From an uncultured Kiloniellaceae bacterium (GTDB taxonomy: Bacteria; Pseudomonadota; Alphaproteobacteria; Kiloniellales; Kiloniellaceae), in assembly GCA_947500035.1 (NCBI GenBank), contig CANMQP010000007.1, positions 1 to 64,000 on the forward strand: a stretch of DNA of 64,000 bases, written 5' to 3'. Shown here in pieces: positions 34,318 through 44,528 of this stretch. Positions within the stretch are counted from its first letter, which is position 1. Each line of letters opens with the position of its first letter. The translations under genes and the position numbers were made by a program. A model generated the notes under the pieces. That model was given only the letters and a program-made list of their open reading frames with translations, was not told where the DNA came from and made no database searches.

Positions 34318-35289
34318 TCATCGGCTCGGTGGTACATCCGCGTCGCGTACGGCAAGCGGCCGACCTTTGATCGATTCCCGGTAGAAGACGAAGAGCCCGC
34401 CGCCGACGATCAGCAAAATGCCAGCGACAGAGGCCAGATCGGGCAAATCGCCCCAGATCACCACGCCCCAAATGATCGCCAAGGGCAAGGCGCTGTATTC
34501 GAAGGGCGCAACCGCCGTCGCTTCCGCCAACCGGTAAGCCTGTGATATGGCATAGCCGCCGATCGCGGCGAGTGTTCCGCAGGCCAGCATCAGCAGAGCA
34601 TCCTGCGGCCCCGGCAGGACCCAGGCGCGTAACAGAAATTCCAGGCTGGCGTTCCCGCTTCCGGCAAAACGGCCATCGCCAATCATCAGACCTATGCCGG
34701 CACTCGCGATTACGAAGGTGAAATGGATGTAGAACGCCAGAACCGAAGCCTTGTGGATCACGCCGATCCTGCGCGTAATGATCTGCATCGAGGCATAGCA
34801 AAAGGCCGCGAGAACCGGCAGCAACGCCACGAGCTGGATCACGCCGTCGCCGGGCCGCAGCATGACGATCACCCCAGCCAGCCCCATCAGAACGGCACTC
34901 CAGCGAACCAGACCGACTTTTTCACCCAAAAAAGGAACCGACAGAATCGTGATGAAAAGAGGTCCGATGAAAAAAATCGCCAGTGCTTCCGCCAATTGCA
35001 TCGTTGCCAGGGCCAGGAAATAGCTCATGTTCGCGACGATCAGCAGAAGCCCGCGCGCGACGAGTGGACCGAGGTTCCTGGTCCAGAGGCTGCGCAGCCC
35101 GCCCTCAAAATGAACCACGACCAGGGTCAGAAGCATGGCAATGCTGGCGCGCGCCAAGATAACCTCGTGCAGCGGATAGTCGCTACTCAGCCACTTGATC
35201 GCGACATCCTGGGTTGATAGAGCCGAAGCCCCCAACATAACGAGGAGGATGCCCTGGATCTGCTTGTCCGAACGAATTCGGGCTAACAC
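34318..35289 (-). CDS. DMT-superfamily transporter (EamA domains)
   Basis: This 323-residue protein starts at a GTG and has ten hydrophobic segments in two EamA repeats. The first begins GILLVMLGASALSTQDVAIKWL with LARASIAMLLTLVVVHF. The second has VLPVLAAFCYASMQIITRRIG and FEYSALPLAIIWGVVIWGDLPDLASVAGILLIVGGGLFVFYRE, the typical end of the repeat. Members export metabolites or amino acids. The substrate cannot be inferred and it has no operon partner. Confidence 0.9.
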   Translation of the reverse strand: MLARIRSDKQIQGILLVMLGASALSTQDVAIKWLSSDYPLHEVILARASIAMLLTLVVVHFEGGLRSLWTRNLGPLVARGLLLIVANMSYFLALATMQLAEALAIFFIGPLFITILSVPFLGEKVGLVRWSAVLMGLAGVIVMLRPGDGVIQLVALLPVLAAFCYASMQIITRRIGVIHKASVLAFYIHFTFVIASAGIGLMIGDGRFAGSGNASLEFLLRAWVLPGPQDALLMLACGTLAAIGGYAISQAYRLAEATAVAPFEYSALPLAIIWGVVIWGDLPDLASVAGILLIVGGGLFVFYRESIKGRPLAVRDADVPPSR

Positions 35290-35726
35290 GCGGCTTGCCC
35301 TCTGCCTTGCATGGCGAAGTTTCCCTTTTTCACCTCTGGTTTCGGGATAACGGTCCAGAGCAAGTTATCGCGGAAGCGATCAAAAGAACGCTCTCCGTTC
35401 TCCCACAGCCCGAGAATTCTCACTGCGACAGCGAAAACCATGCGAGTGCCGTTAAAGCCATCGTTAAAACGGCCGTTTCCGGTCTCGATCGGTCTTGGCC
35501 GGTCTCGGGGGGAAACATCTGCTCATTTTACGGAGAGCAATCTCTCGCAGCCTGGAAATCTGCCCGAAATCAGAGATTTAAGTCGAAGCTAACTGCTTGG
35601 CGGCAATGATACCCTGCCGACTGGAAGCACCCAAGCATTTCAAGAGGCGCTGAAAGAGAAGGCATGAATTTTATCTTCGATCATTGGGAATAAGCCGAAA
35701 AATGCCTTTTTTAACAGAATGTTAGA
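35290..35726. other. Gene-free region upstream of the RNA candidate
   Basis: Two overlapping plus-strand frames of about 100 codons (35295-35609 and 35311-35592) have no ribosome binding site, no domain-like pattern and no recognisable product. I treat the region as non-coding. Confidence 0.45.
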
Positions 35727-35749
35727 AGATATGCAGATGTTGCATATCT
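35727..35749. repeat. Perfect 9-bp hairpin upstream of the RNA candidate
   Basis: AGATATGCA (35727-35735) and TGCATATCT (35741-35749) are exact inverted repeats around GATGT. It may be an operator for, or a 5' part of, the hairpin-rich RNA candidate at 35805-35963. Confidence 0.5.
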
Positions 35750-35804
35750 CCACTGCCTAAATAGACGTCGACACTCGCGGCTGAATGCTTATGTTCTAAA
35801 CATC

Positions 35805-35963
35805 GATGTTGCGTCGCAACATCATCGAGTTTCCACCTCCCCCGGTGGACTCGACTTTCCGGACCCCCCTGTCCGGAAACTAGGGTCTTCGGACCCCACG
35901 TCTCCCAGACGTGAAGCCTCCCTGTTCAACTTGCCGGGAACTGCGGTTCCCGGCATTTTTTTT
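35805..35963 (+). ncRNA. Candidate structured small RNA: hairpin array ending in an intrinsic terminator
   Basis: Within 160 bases I find consecutive perfect or near-perfect hairpins on the plus strand. They are GATGTTGC/GCAACATC (35805-35823); TCGAGT..CCACC/GGTGG..ACTCGA with loop TCCCCC (35825-35854); TTTCCGGAC/GTCCGGAAA with loop CCCCCT (35856-35879); GGGTC/GACCC closing a C(UUCG)G tetraloop (35883-35896); and ACGTCT/AGACGT with loop CCC (35898-35912). An unpaired CCTCCC stretch comes next, then a terminator (35932-35963). No protein frame is convincing. C-rich loops in small RNAs often pair with Shine-Dalgarno sequences. The first hairpin could be an operator rather than part of the transcript, and the 5' end is unknown. 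I do not recognise an existing family. Confidence 0.65.
35932..35963 (+). terminator. Intrinsic terminator of the RNA candidate
   Basis: TGCCGGGAA (35932-35940) pairs perfectly with TTCCCGGCA (35947-35955) and is followed directly by eight T residues. The orientation shows transcription on the plus strand. Confidence 0.88.
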
Positions 35964-36123
35964 GCGTAAATGCAAGTGGGCGACACCGCATCCGTCCGGA
36001 CTTTGGTCAGGGACGACACAAGCCGTCCGCGAGCCTCGTACAGACGAATAGATCATCTGCACTTGAGAGCATCAAATCAAGCGTAGAAAGCCGCTAGGTT
36101 GGAGATTGGATCGGGAGTCGACT

Positions 36124-37119
36124 CTAGATAAAGAGCCGCTCACCCTCCATACCGCTGTAAAGATCGGCGACGAATTCGCCGTAGCCATTGTACAGCAGCG
36201 TCGGAACCCGTTCATCAACGCCCAGAAGCCGCTCGGTGGCCTGACTCCAGCGCGGATGGCTGACTTCCGGATTCACGTTTGCCCAGAACCCGTATTCCGA
36301 GCCCTGAATCTCTTCCCAGAAGGACACCGGGCGCTTGTCCGTAAACTCAAAACGAACGAGGCCTTTCACATGCTTGAAGCCGTACTTCCAGGGAACGGCC
36401 AGACGAAGCGGCGCGCCGTTCTGCTTGGGGATCGGTTTGCCGTAGAGCCCCGTGGCAATGAAGGACAGCTCGTTGTTTGCTTCCTCTATGGTCAGACCTT
36501 CGACATAGGGCCAGGGATACCAGCTCGCTTTCTGGCCACTGGCCACGGATTCGTCCTTGAAGGTCACCATTTTCAGATATTTCGCCGAACCGAGCGGCCG
36601 GGCCATATCGACCAGCGCTTTCAAAGGAAAGCCGCTGTAGGGGACGGCCATCGACCAGGCCTCGACACAGCGATGGCGGTAAACGCGTTCCTCCAGCGGC
36701 ATTTTCGCCAGAAGATCGTCGATTCCGATCTCCATAGGCGCTTCGACCATGCCGTCGATCTGCACCGTCCAGGGGCGCAACGGCAAGGCTTGCGCCTTTT
36801 GCCAGATGTTCTTTGACGAACCGAACTCATAGTAGTTGTTATAAGTCGTGGCGAGCTCTTCGGATGTGATCTCCCGGTCCAGGCGGTAGCGCAGGTTACG
36901 CTGAACAGGGTAAAGACCAGCAGAGGGGTCAGGTTCGCTGCTGGCGGCCTGCGCGGTCTGGGAGCTCTCGCCGTCACAGCCCGACAGCAGACCCGCGGTT
37001 GCCGCCAAGATCGGCCCGGCAGCCATGCCTTTCAGCAGGCTTCGGCGTTTCAGGAACGTGGATTCCGGCGTCGCCGCCGATTCAGGCAGCTCCCAGCCCT
37101 TTTTGATCTTGATCAGCAT
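36124..37119 (-). CDS. msrP: Protein-methionine-sulfoxide reductase, molybdopterin catalytic subunit
   Basis: This 331-residue protein has a Tat leader (LKRRSLLKGMAAGPILAATAG) and the MsrP/YedY molybdopterin fold: NNYYEFGSSKNIWQKAQAL, the Mo-ligand cysteine in YRHRCVEAWSMAVPYSGFPL, QKASWYPWPYVEGLTIEEANNE and GAPLRLAVPWKYGFKHVKGLVR. MsrP repairs oxidised methionine in periplasmic proteins, receiving electrons from the haem membrane protein MsrQ. No msrQ lies next to it: the downstream side is the RNA candidate region and the upstream side is dps. The GGAG ribosome binding site is good. It needs molybdenum cofactor, which the moe/moa genes at 59-61 kb would supply. Confidence 0.95.
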   Translation of the reverse strand: MLIKIKKGWELPESAATPESTFLKRRSLLKGMAAGPILAATAGLLSGCDGESSQTAQAASSEPDPSAGLYPVQRNLRYRLDREITSEELATTYNNYYEFGSSKNIWQKAQALPLRPWTVQIDGMVEAPMEIGIDDLLAKMPLEERVYRHRCVEAWSMAVPYSGFPLKALVDMARPLGSAKYLKMVTFKDESVASGQKASWYPWPYVEGLTIEEANNELSFIATGLYGKPIPKQNGAPLRLAVPWKYGFKHVKGLVRFEFTDKRPVSFWEEIQGSEYGFWANVNPEVSHPRWSQATERLLGVDERVPTLLYNGYGEFVADLYSGMEGERLFI

Positions 37120-37291
37120 GTTACATGCACTCCGAATTTACCATAACCAGCTAGATAGTCCGAAACCGCTTCACGGGCAAATCAACGACCCGCGAGGAGA
37201 GGCTGTGTTTAGACAGCTAAATGCCCCTCGAAACGGCCAGATCAAGCGCCGTTTCGCGCAGCATCGGCAAAATGGCCCCTTCCAAACAAGA

Positions 37292-37316
37292 AAGGCCCGG
37301 TCTTTCGCCGGGCCTT
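37292..37316 (-). terminator. Intrinsic terminator of dps
   Basis: AAGGCCCGG and CCGGGCCTT form a perfect 9-bp stem around a 7-nt loop. Read on the minus strand it is followed by TTTCTTGTTT, so it ends the dps transcript. Confidence 0.8.
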
Positions 37317-37361
37317 CTCTATAACAGCAGTTTCTTTCGCGAGTGTTAGGTTGCTGTGCCG

Positions 37362-37829
37362 TCAAGCGATCATACTGCGCAGCATCCAGGCGGTTTTCTC
37401 GTGAACCGCCAGGCGATCCGCCAACAAACCCATGGTCACCTCATCATCACCAGCATCGGCGATCGGCAGCACGCCGCGCGCGGTTTTCGCGACCGCTTCA
37501 TGGGCTTCGACAAGCTGACGCACCATTTCCTCAGCCTGTGGCACATCCTCGGACTCCTTAATGGAGCTCAAACGCGCAAAAGCCGCGTAGCTGCCCGGCG
37601 CAGGCTCTCCCAGAGCCCGAATGCGCTCCGCAATCTCATCAACCGCGGTCGCCAGCTCCGTGTAATGCTCTTCGAACATAGCGTGAAGCGACTGGAACAT
37701 CGGACCGGTTACATTCCAGTGGAAGTTATGCGTTTTGAGATACAGGGTGTAGCTGTCTGCCAAGAGGCGTGACAATCCTTCAGCCACATTCTTGCGTTCT
37801 TCCTCGGGTATGCCCGTATTGATATCCAT
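37362..37829 (-). CDS. dps: Dps-family iron-storage/DNA-protection protein
   Basis: This 155-residue protein is a Dps/ferritin-like mini-ferritin: LLADSYTLYLKTHNFHWNVTGPMF (ferroxidase His), LHAMFEEHYTELATAVDEIAERIRALG (His-x-Asp-Glu ferroxidase ligands) and GLLADRLAVHEKTAWMLRSMI at the end. It assembles into a dodecamer that oxidises Fe2+ with peroxide and stores the product. The ribosome binding site AGGAGAG is strong. Two Irr-type boxes lie 38-115 bp upstream, suggesting iron/haem-responsive control. A matching terminator follows. Confidence 0.95.
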   Translation of the reverse strand: MDINTGIPEEERKNVAEGLSRLLADSYTLYLKTHNFHWNVTGPMFQSLHAMFEEHYTELATAVDEIAERIRALGEPAPGSYAAFARLSSIKESEDVPQAEEMVRQLVEAHEAVAKTARGVLPIADAGDDEVTMGLLADRLAVHEKTAWMLRSMIA

Positions 37830-37866
37830 TCCACTCTCCTATTAACAGCAAGCGTTTAAAGGTATT

Positions 37867-37883
37867 TTTAGAATAACTCTAAC
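37867..37883. promoter_or_regulatory. Irr box (iron control element), imperfect
   Basis: TTTAGAATAACTCTAAC matches the alphaproteobacterial ICE consensus TTTAGAA-N3-TTCTAAA except at two positions in the second arm. It lies 38 bp upstream of the dps start. Confidence 0.6.
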
Positions 37884-37927
37884 TCCACAATGAATATAGC
37901 TACGAGCATCAGGGATCGCAAGCTATT

Positions 37928-37944
37928 TTTAGAATTATTCTAAA
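37928..37944. promoter_or_regulatory. Irr box (iron control element), perfect
   Basis: TTTAGAATTATTCTAAA matches the ICE consensus TTTAGAA-N3-TTCTAAA at every defined position. It lies about 99 bp upstream of the dps start. Irr, a haem-responsive Fur-family regulator, is the expected binder. Confidence 0.82.
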
Positions 37945-38117
37945 AAAGAAAATCGCCTGAATTACCACGTTGTTTCAGTAGCTTAGGAAAGCATCAACCT
38001 TTGCCTCCGACCAATTCTGGCGAAAAATGACCGGAAACTTACCTAAGCAGCCGAATCTCAATTCATGGACGTCGCGAAAGGGATCACGTGTTATGCCGGA
38101 TCACTCCTAAAACTCCT

Positions 38118-40148
38118 TCAATGTTCGGCCTGGTGGGATTCCATGACCCGGTCAGCAAGCTTTCCCGTCAATTCCTGAAGGTGGTCGAACTGCCACTCGA
38201 AACTGCCGACGCCTATGGTGAGCGAGCGTAGCTCGATGATCAGATCATGGAGCTCGGCCTGCGGCATATGGCACTTGAACTCGTCCCAGCTTTCCCAGCC
38301 TGATTTGGCTTCAAAGCCTAAAATCTGCCCCCTCCTGGCACTGACCAGGCCATGGACCCGGGCCGTGAACTCAGCCGGCACCGAGATTACCACTTCATAG
38401 ATAGGTTCGAGAAGCACTGGGCTGCACTGCGGCAGGCCTTCCGACATGGCCAGACGGGCTGCCGATTTGAAGGCTTGATCGGAACTATCGACAGAATGGT
38501 GCTGCCCGTCGACCAGGGTCACGGAGACATCGACCACCGGAAAGCCCAGCGGACCACGGCTCAGATACTCCTTCGCACCGGCTTCAACGGCCGAAATGTA
38601 CTGCTTGGGCACTGCACCGCCGACCACTTTATCGACGAATTCAAAGCCCTCGCCCCGCCGCAGCGGCTTGATCTCTACCTGAACATCGCCAAACTGCCCG
38701 TGACCGCCACTCTGGCGCTTGAAGCGCGAGTGCTGCTTCACCTGCCTCTTGATGGTCTCCTTGTAGGCGGTCTGCGGCGGTGTCGCGTCAACTTCGACAT
38801 TGTACCTGGATTTCAGGCGCTCGATCACAATCTTCAGATGGATCTCACCCTGCCCCCAGAGCAGCATCTGATGCGTATCATGGTTGTGCTCCACTGAAAG
38901 AGTGGGATCCTCCTCGATCAGTCTGGCGAGGCTCGCCGAGAGTTTCACGTCGTCTTGCCGGTTTCGGGGCGAAATTGCCAGGGCATACACGGGCTTAGGC
39001 ACCTCCGGCCAAATGAAGTCCTCGTTGCGCAGGGGACCGGCTAACGTCAGCAGGTCGCTCGTCCGGGCATCCTGGAGACGCCCCAGCGCTACCAACTCGC
39101 CCTCACGCGCGACAGCGATTTTTTGGCTTTCGCCCCCCATCAAACGATAGAGCCCTGAGGGCTTGGTTTCGCCGATCAGGCCTGCCTCCGTGATCTCACC
39201 GTGCCAGATTCGCGCGACCGAGAGTTTTCCCGTGTGCTGCTGATTCAGCGTTTTGATGACGCTGGCACTGAAACTGCCGTTCATGGAAACCCCCAGCCGC
39301 TTAGCAGCAACACTGGGCGGAGGCACATCATGGCGAAGCGCCTTAAAAAGGCGTGTGACGCCGTTGCCATGTTCGCCCGAACCCATAAAGACCGGAACGA
39401 TCAGATCTTCGGCGAGGTCCTTGCTCAATTGGCCGTAGACTTCATCGGAGCCAGGCACACGGTCTTCAAGCAGCTGTTCAAGCAGGTTATCGTCAAAGTC
39501 GGCGAGGGATTCGAGCAGTTCCTGCCGGGCCTCGTCCTCCCGCGGCTTCACATCTTCAGGGATCTCAATCAGATCGGATGGGCCACCTTCTTTGTATCTG
39601 TAGGCCCGCTCGCTGACGAGATCGACAAAGCCGGTGATCCGGTCGCCCTCGCGGATCGGCACCTGACGCAGCAGCAGCGGCCGGGAAGACAGCGTTTGCA
39701 AGGCCTCCATGATGTCACGGACGCGGGTCGCCGACTTGTCGGTCTTTCCGATAAAAAGCAGGTGGGGGATCTCATAGTCGTCCAGGAACTTGAAGAGTGG
39801 CGCCATTGCGAGAACCCGGTCGACTTCGGGCGGGATGACCACGATCGCCACATCGGCCGCCATCAGGGCGCTTTGGCTGTCGTAAGCAAGTTCGATAGAC
39901 CCGGGACAGTCGATGAAGAACCAGCGCTCGCCCAGATATTCGCAGTGCGCGAAGTTGGCCTCGACACCCATAAGCCGGGCACGGGCCTCGGCTGAGGGAT
40001 CTCCAACTGTGTTGCCTTCGGTGATGGAACCTTTTCGTCCGATCGCCCCCGCTGCGTGAAGCAGGGCCTCCATGAGCGTTGTCTTGCCGCTCGTGTAAGG
40101 TCCGACGATTACGGCACAACGTGCCGGTTCAGCAGACTTTGACGTCAT
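38118..40148 (-). CDS. Elongation factor G-like translational GTPase paralogue
   Basis: The start at 40148 (MTSKSAEPARCAVIVGPYTS) follows GGGAGGAG and gives 676 residues. The EF-G domain order is complete: G domain with P-loop GPYTSGKT and DCPGS (DxxG), domain II from about residue 270, and domains III-V with the EF-G-like GHGQFGDVQVEIKPL and GWESWDEFKCHMPQAEL. The nucleotide-specificity motif, normally NKxD, reads GKTD, and the switch region is shorter than in FusA. It is not beside rpsL/rpsG/tuf. This marks it as the EF-G-like paralogue found in many alphaproteobacteria, whose role (recycling, stress or other) is unclear. Confidence 0.9.
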   Translation of the reverse strand: MTSKSAEPARCAVIVGPYTSGKTTLMEALLHAAGAIGRKGSITEGNTVGDPSAEARARLMGVEANFAHCEYLGERWFFIDCPGSIELAYDSQSALMAADVAIVVIPPEVDRVLAMAPLFKFLDDYEIPHLLFIGKTDKSATRVRDIMEALQTLSSRPLLLRQVPIREGDRITGFVDLVSERAYRYKEGGPSDLIEIPEDVKPREDEARQELLESLADFDDNLLEQLLEDRVPGSDEVYGQLSKDLAEDLIVPVFMGSGEHGNGVTRLFKALRHDVPPPSVAAKRLGVSMNGSFSASVIKTLNQQHTGKLSVARIWHGEITEAGLIGETKPSGLYRLMGGESQKIAVAREGELVALGRLQDARTSDLLTLAGPLRNEDFIWPEVPKPVYALAISPRNRQDDVKLSASLARLIEEDPTLSVEHNHDTHQMLLWGQGEIHLKIVIERLKSRYNVEVDATPPQTAYKETIKRQVKQHSRFKRQSGGHGQFGDVQVEIKPLRRGEGFEFVDKVVGGAVPKQYISAVEAGAKEYLSRGPLGFPVVDVSVTLVDGQHHSVDSSDQAFKSAARLAMSEGLPQCSPVLLEPIYEVVISVPAEFTARVHGLVSARRGQILGFEAKSGWESWDEFKCHMPQAELHDLIIELRSLTIGVGSFEWQFDHLQELTGKLADRVMESHQAEH

Positions 40149-40517
40149 TTTCTCCTCCCTTTGGCGACGCAGGGTACGATCGGTCTTGATTGAGAGGATC
40201 AAGGCCGTGAAGCGTCCCCCAGCTTAGGAAAAGAGAGGCCGTTTCACGTGATGCTTAAAAAGCAAGGTTTTGGATCGGACCGGTACGCGCGATTTGTGAC
40301 TAACGGTACTCGATAAACTTCCCTCATGACTTTTATGGTTGCATTGACATGGTCCCAAAGAATCTCTGAAACATGCAACAAGAAATCTGTCGCAGGCGGG
40401 ATTTGCCACAGCACTGGTTGCATGAAAAAACCGCCCGGACCGGGTAGGTCACGGGCGGTTTTCAGATTTCAGGCCAGAAAGGCGACGCTCCGACCCAGGA
40501 TTTACCGGTCTTCTACG
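40149..40517. other. Spacer between aspartate aminotransferase and EF-G-like genes
   Basis: These 369 bases hold the aspC terminator at 40427-40462 and presumably the promoter of the EF-G-like gene near 40250-40350. No gene is supported. Confidence 0.5.
40427..40462 (-). terminator. Intrinsic terminator of the aminotransferase gene
   Basis: AAAACCGCCCG (40427-40437) pairs perfectly with CGGGCGGTTTT (40452-40462). Read on the minus strand it ends in a run of six T residues, so it terminates the aminotransferase transcript. Confidence 0.82.
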
Positions 40518-42098
<1,581 letters not shown>

Positions 42099-44528
42099 AT
42101 GCCCGCGATCCGCTCCTCCGACCCTCTTCATTCTGCCGGTGCCCTGGCGGTTCCGGCGGGCATTATCCCTCCGCGCATTGCCGCAGGCTGTGGCAAAGCC
42201 GTTGGAATCATCCTGCTGTCGCTTTTTGCAGCGATCACGATGCTGATCGCGACGCTGGTGCTGCTGCCGGCCAATAGTTTTGCCGCACGGGCCGCGGGCG
42301 TGCCCTCGGCGCAGGCCCCGAACCAGGCCTCCGAGGCCCCGCTCACGGGTTTGTTCTTTCCCAGCGGCCCCAACGGCGAAGCCTTTGAGGCCCTGCAACT
42401 GGACAGCGACGTCCGAATCTCAGTCACCGGGATGATCGCCCGTGTCGCCTTGCGGCAGCGCTTCACCAATCCTTCCGACAACTGGCAGGAGGGCATCTAC
42501 GTCTTCCCGCTGCCCGAAAAATCAGCGGTCGATCGACTGGTCATGTCCGTGGGTGGCCGGGTGATCACGGGCCAAATTCTCGAAAAGGAGCAGGCAAAAC
42601 GGGCCTATGAGGCCGCTGCGGCCTCCGGGAAGCGCGCCAGCCTGTTGTCGTCGGAACGGCCGAATGTCTTCGTGACGTCCCTGGCCAACATCGGGCCCGG
42701 GGAAGAAATCATCATCGATATCGAATACCAGGATAGCGCCATCTACAGCGACGGCACCTTCTCTCTTCGCTTTCCGATGGTCGTCGCACCACGCTACACG
42801 CCGCGCGACGAGCGCCCTCGCGAGCAGCCGCAAACTGTAGACAACGATCCGCAAGGCGCCCCCGGCACAACACCAGCCAGCTTTGTCCCGGACGACCGCG
42901 ATCTCTTTGGTCCAGTGGGTGAGCGCGTCAATCCCGTGACCCTGACGGTGCGGCTCGATCCGGGCTCGCCGTTGGACAGCCTCTCCAGCCTCTATCATCC
43001 GGTTGATATCGAAGCCCTCGACGAGCGCAGAAAGGTCATCACCCTGCGCGATGGCTCAGTCCAGGCCAATAAGGATTTCGTCGTGGAATGGCGCCTGGCC
43101 TCCGCAACCGCGCCGCAAGCTTCGGTGTTCGTGGAAGACTTCGGGGGCGAGAGCTACGTGATGATGATGGTGACCCCTCCTGCCGGCGCGCCTCATCCCG
43201 AGGAGCTGGATAACCTGAAGCACGCCCCCTCCATGGAACCCTTTCCGCCGCGCGATGTGGTCTTTGTGATCGACACCTCCGGCTCGATGCACGGAGCTTC
43301 GCTGGAGCAGGCGCGGGCCGCCCTGTCGCTTGCCATCTCCCGCCTGCAGCCGCGCGACCGCTTCAACGTCATCCGCTTCAACAACGAGACTTACAGCCTC
43401 TTCGATGAGATCGTGCCGGTCACGGCCGACTCGCTCCGGCGGGCGCAAGCCTATGTGAATGCCCTGGAATCCGACGGTGGTACGGAGATGCGCTCTGCCC
43501 TGCTCCAGGCCCTGCAGATGAACGCGCAGGCGGAGATCATCGACAAGCACGCTGACGACCGCCTTCAACAGGTTGTCTTTCTGACCGACGGCGCGGTTGG
43601 AAACGAAGCTGAACTTTTCAAGCTGATCGCGGAGAAACTTGAGTCGAGCCGGTTGTTTACAGTCGGCATTGGTGCTGCGCCAAACAGCTATTTCATGCGC
43701 AAGGCGGCTGAAGCCGGTCGCGGCACATTCACCTATATCGGCGACCCGAATGACGTGTCAGTCGAGATGTCAGCGCTGCTACGCAAGCTCGAGCGGCCCG
43801 CGTTGACCAGTATCTCCCTTGGTTGGCCGGGTAGTGCCGGAAAGAGGATTGAAAGCTATCCATCGGTGGTCCCCGACCTCTACGAGGGCGAACCGGTCGT
43901 GGTGGTCTCAAAGATCGGCGAGGTGGACGTGGCGTCTCTCTCGGGCAACGTGCTGATCAGCGGGCGCCAGGGAATGGAAGACTGGCAGCGCCGAGCGTCT
44001 TTGGAAAAACCAAGCGAGGCGGCCGGTATTGCCGCGCTCTGGGGGCGATCCAAGTTCGAGGAGATCACCGACGGCCTCTTCCTTGGCCGGGATCCGGTCG
44101 CCGTCCGCGTTGACGCGCTCGAAGTGGCCCTGGAACACCAACTGGTGACCCGCTACACCAGTCTGGTCGCCATCGACGATCAGCCTGCCCGTCCAAGAGA
44201 TGAGGCTTTACACAGCCACGAAGTGCCGCGCGAAATGCCCGATGGCTGGAGCCGTGATAAGGTCTTCGGCACGGGCGGAGCGATAGAACCCGAAGCCCCG
44301 CCGGTGGCAGATCCTGCCCCAACGAAGTCCACGGCAATGCCGGTCCGTAAACTGCCTGCATCCCTGGCCGCGATGGCACCATCGGCAAAAGGCAAGGCCG
44401 TTCACCTGCCCCAGACCGCGACGCCGGCAGCCCTGAACGCCATCATCGGCATCGCTCTCCTGATCCTGGGTGGCTTGGTCTTCGCTGGAATCAATCTCTC
44501 GCGCCGGGGGGACGAAAACCATGCCTGA
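42099..44528 (+). CDS. Sortase-target VIT/vWA-domain protein (marine proteobacterial sortase target family)
   Basis: This 809-residue protein has an N-terminal hydrophobic segment (VGIILLSLFAAITMLIATLVLLPA) and a VIT domain with VTGMIARVALRQRFTNPSDNWQEGIYVFPLPE and GQILEKEQAKRAYEAA. A vWA domain with a complete MIDAS (VIDTSGSMHGAS, about residue 391) follows. The C-terminal sorting signal is LPQTA (770-774), then a hydrophobic helix (LNAIIGIALLILGGLVFAG) and SRR. The motif ends in Ala where Gram-positive signals have Gly. The next gene is the dedicated class GN sortase, overlapping by 8 bp. The protein is expected to be anchored or processed at the membrane; its ligand is unknown. Confidence 0.93.
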   Translation: MPAIRSSDPLHSAGALAVPAGIIPPRIAAGCGKAVGIILLSLFAAITMLIATLVLLPANSFAARAAGVPSAQAPNQASEAPLTGLFFPSGPNGEAFEALQLDSDVRISVTGMIARVALRQRFTNPSDNWQEGIYVFPLPEKSAVDRLVMSVGGRVITGQILEKEQAKRAYEAAAASGKRASLLSSERPNVFVTSLANIGPGEEIIIDIEYQDSAIYSDGTFSLRFPMVVAPRYTPRDERPREQPQTVDNDPQGAPGTTPASFVPDDRDLFGPVGERVNPVTLTVRLDPGSPLDSLSSLYHPVDIEALDERRKVITLRDGSVQANKDFVVEWRLASATAPQASVFVEDFGGESYVMMMVTPPAGAPHPEELDNLKHAPSMEPFPPRDVVFVIDTSGSMHGASLEQARAALSLAISRLQPRDRFNVIRFNNETYSLFDEIVPVTADSLRRAQAYVNALESDGGTEMRSALLQALQMNAQAEIIDKHADDRLQQVVFLTDGAVGNEAELFKLIAEKLESSRLFTVGIGAAPNSYFMRKAAEAGRGTFTYIGDPNDVSVEMSALLRKLERPALTSISLGWPGSAGKRIESYPSVVPDLYEGEPVVVVSKIGEVDVASLSGNVLISGRQGMEDWQRRASLEKPSEAAGIAALWGRSKFEEITDGLFLGRDPVAVRVDALEVALEHQLVTRYTSLVAIDDQPARPRDEALHSHEVPREMPDGWSRDKVFGTGGAIEPEAPPVADPAPTKSTAMPVRKLPASLAAMAPSAKGKAVHLPQTATPAALNAIIGIALLILGGLVFAGINLSRRGDENHA

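Noticed and set aside
35295-35609. Possible small gene upstream of the RNA candidate
   Set aside because: There is no ribosome binding site, the composition is not protein-like, and a second frame of similar length overlaps it.
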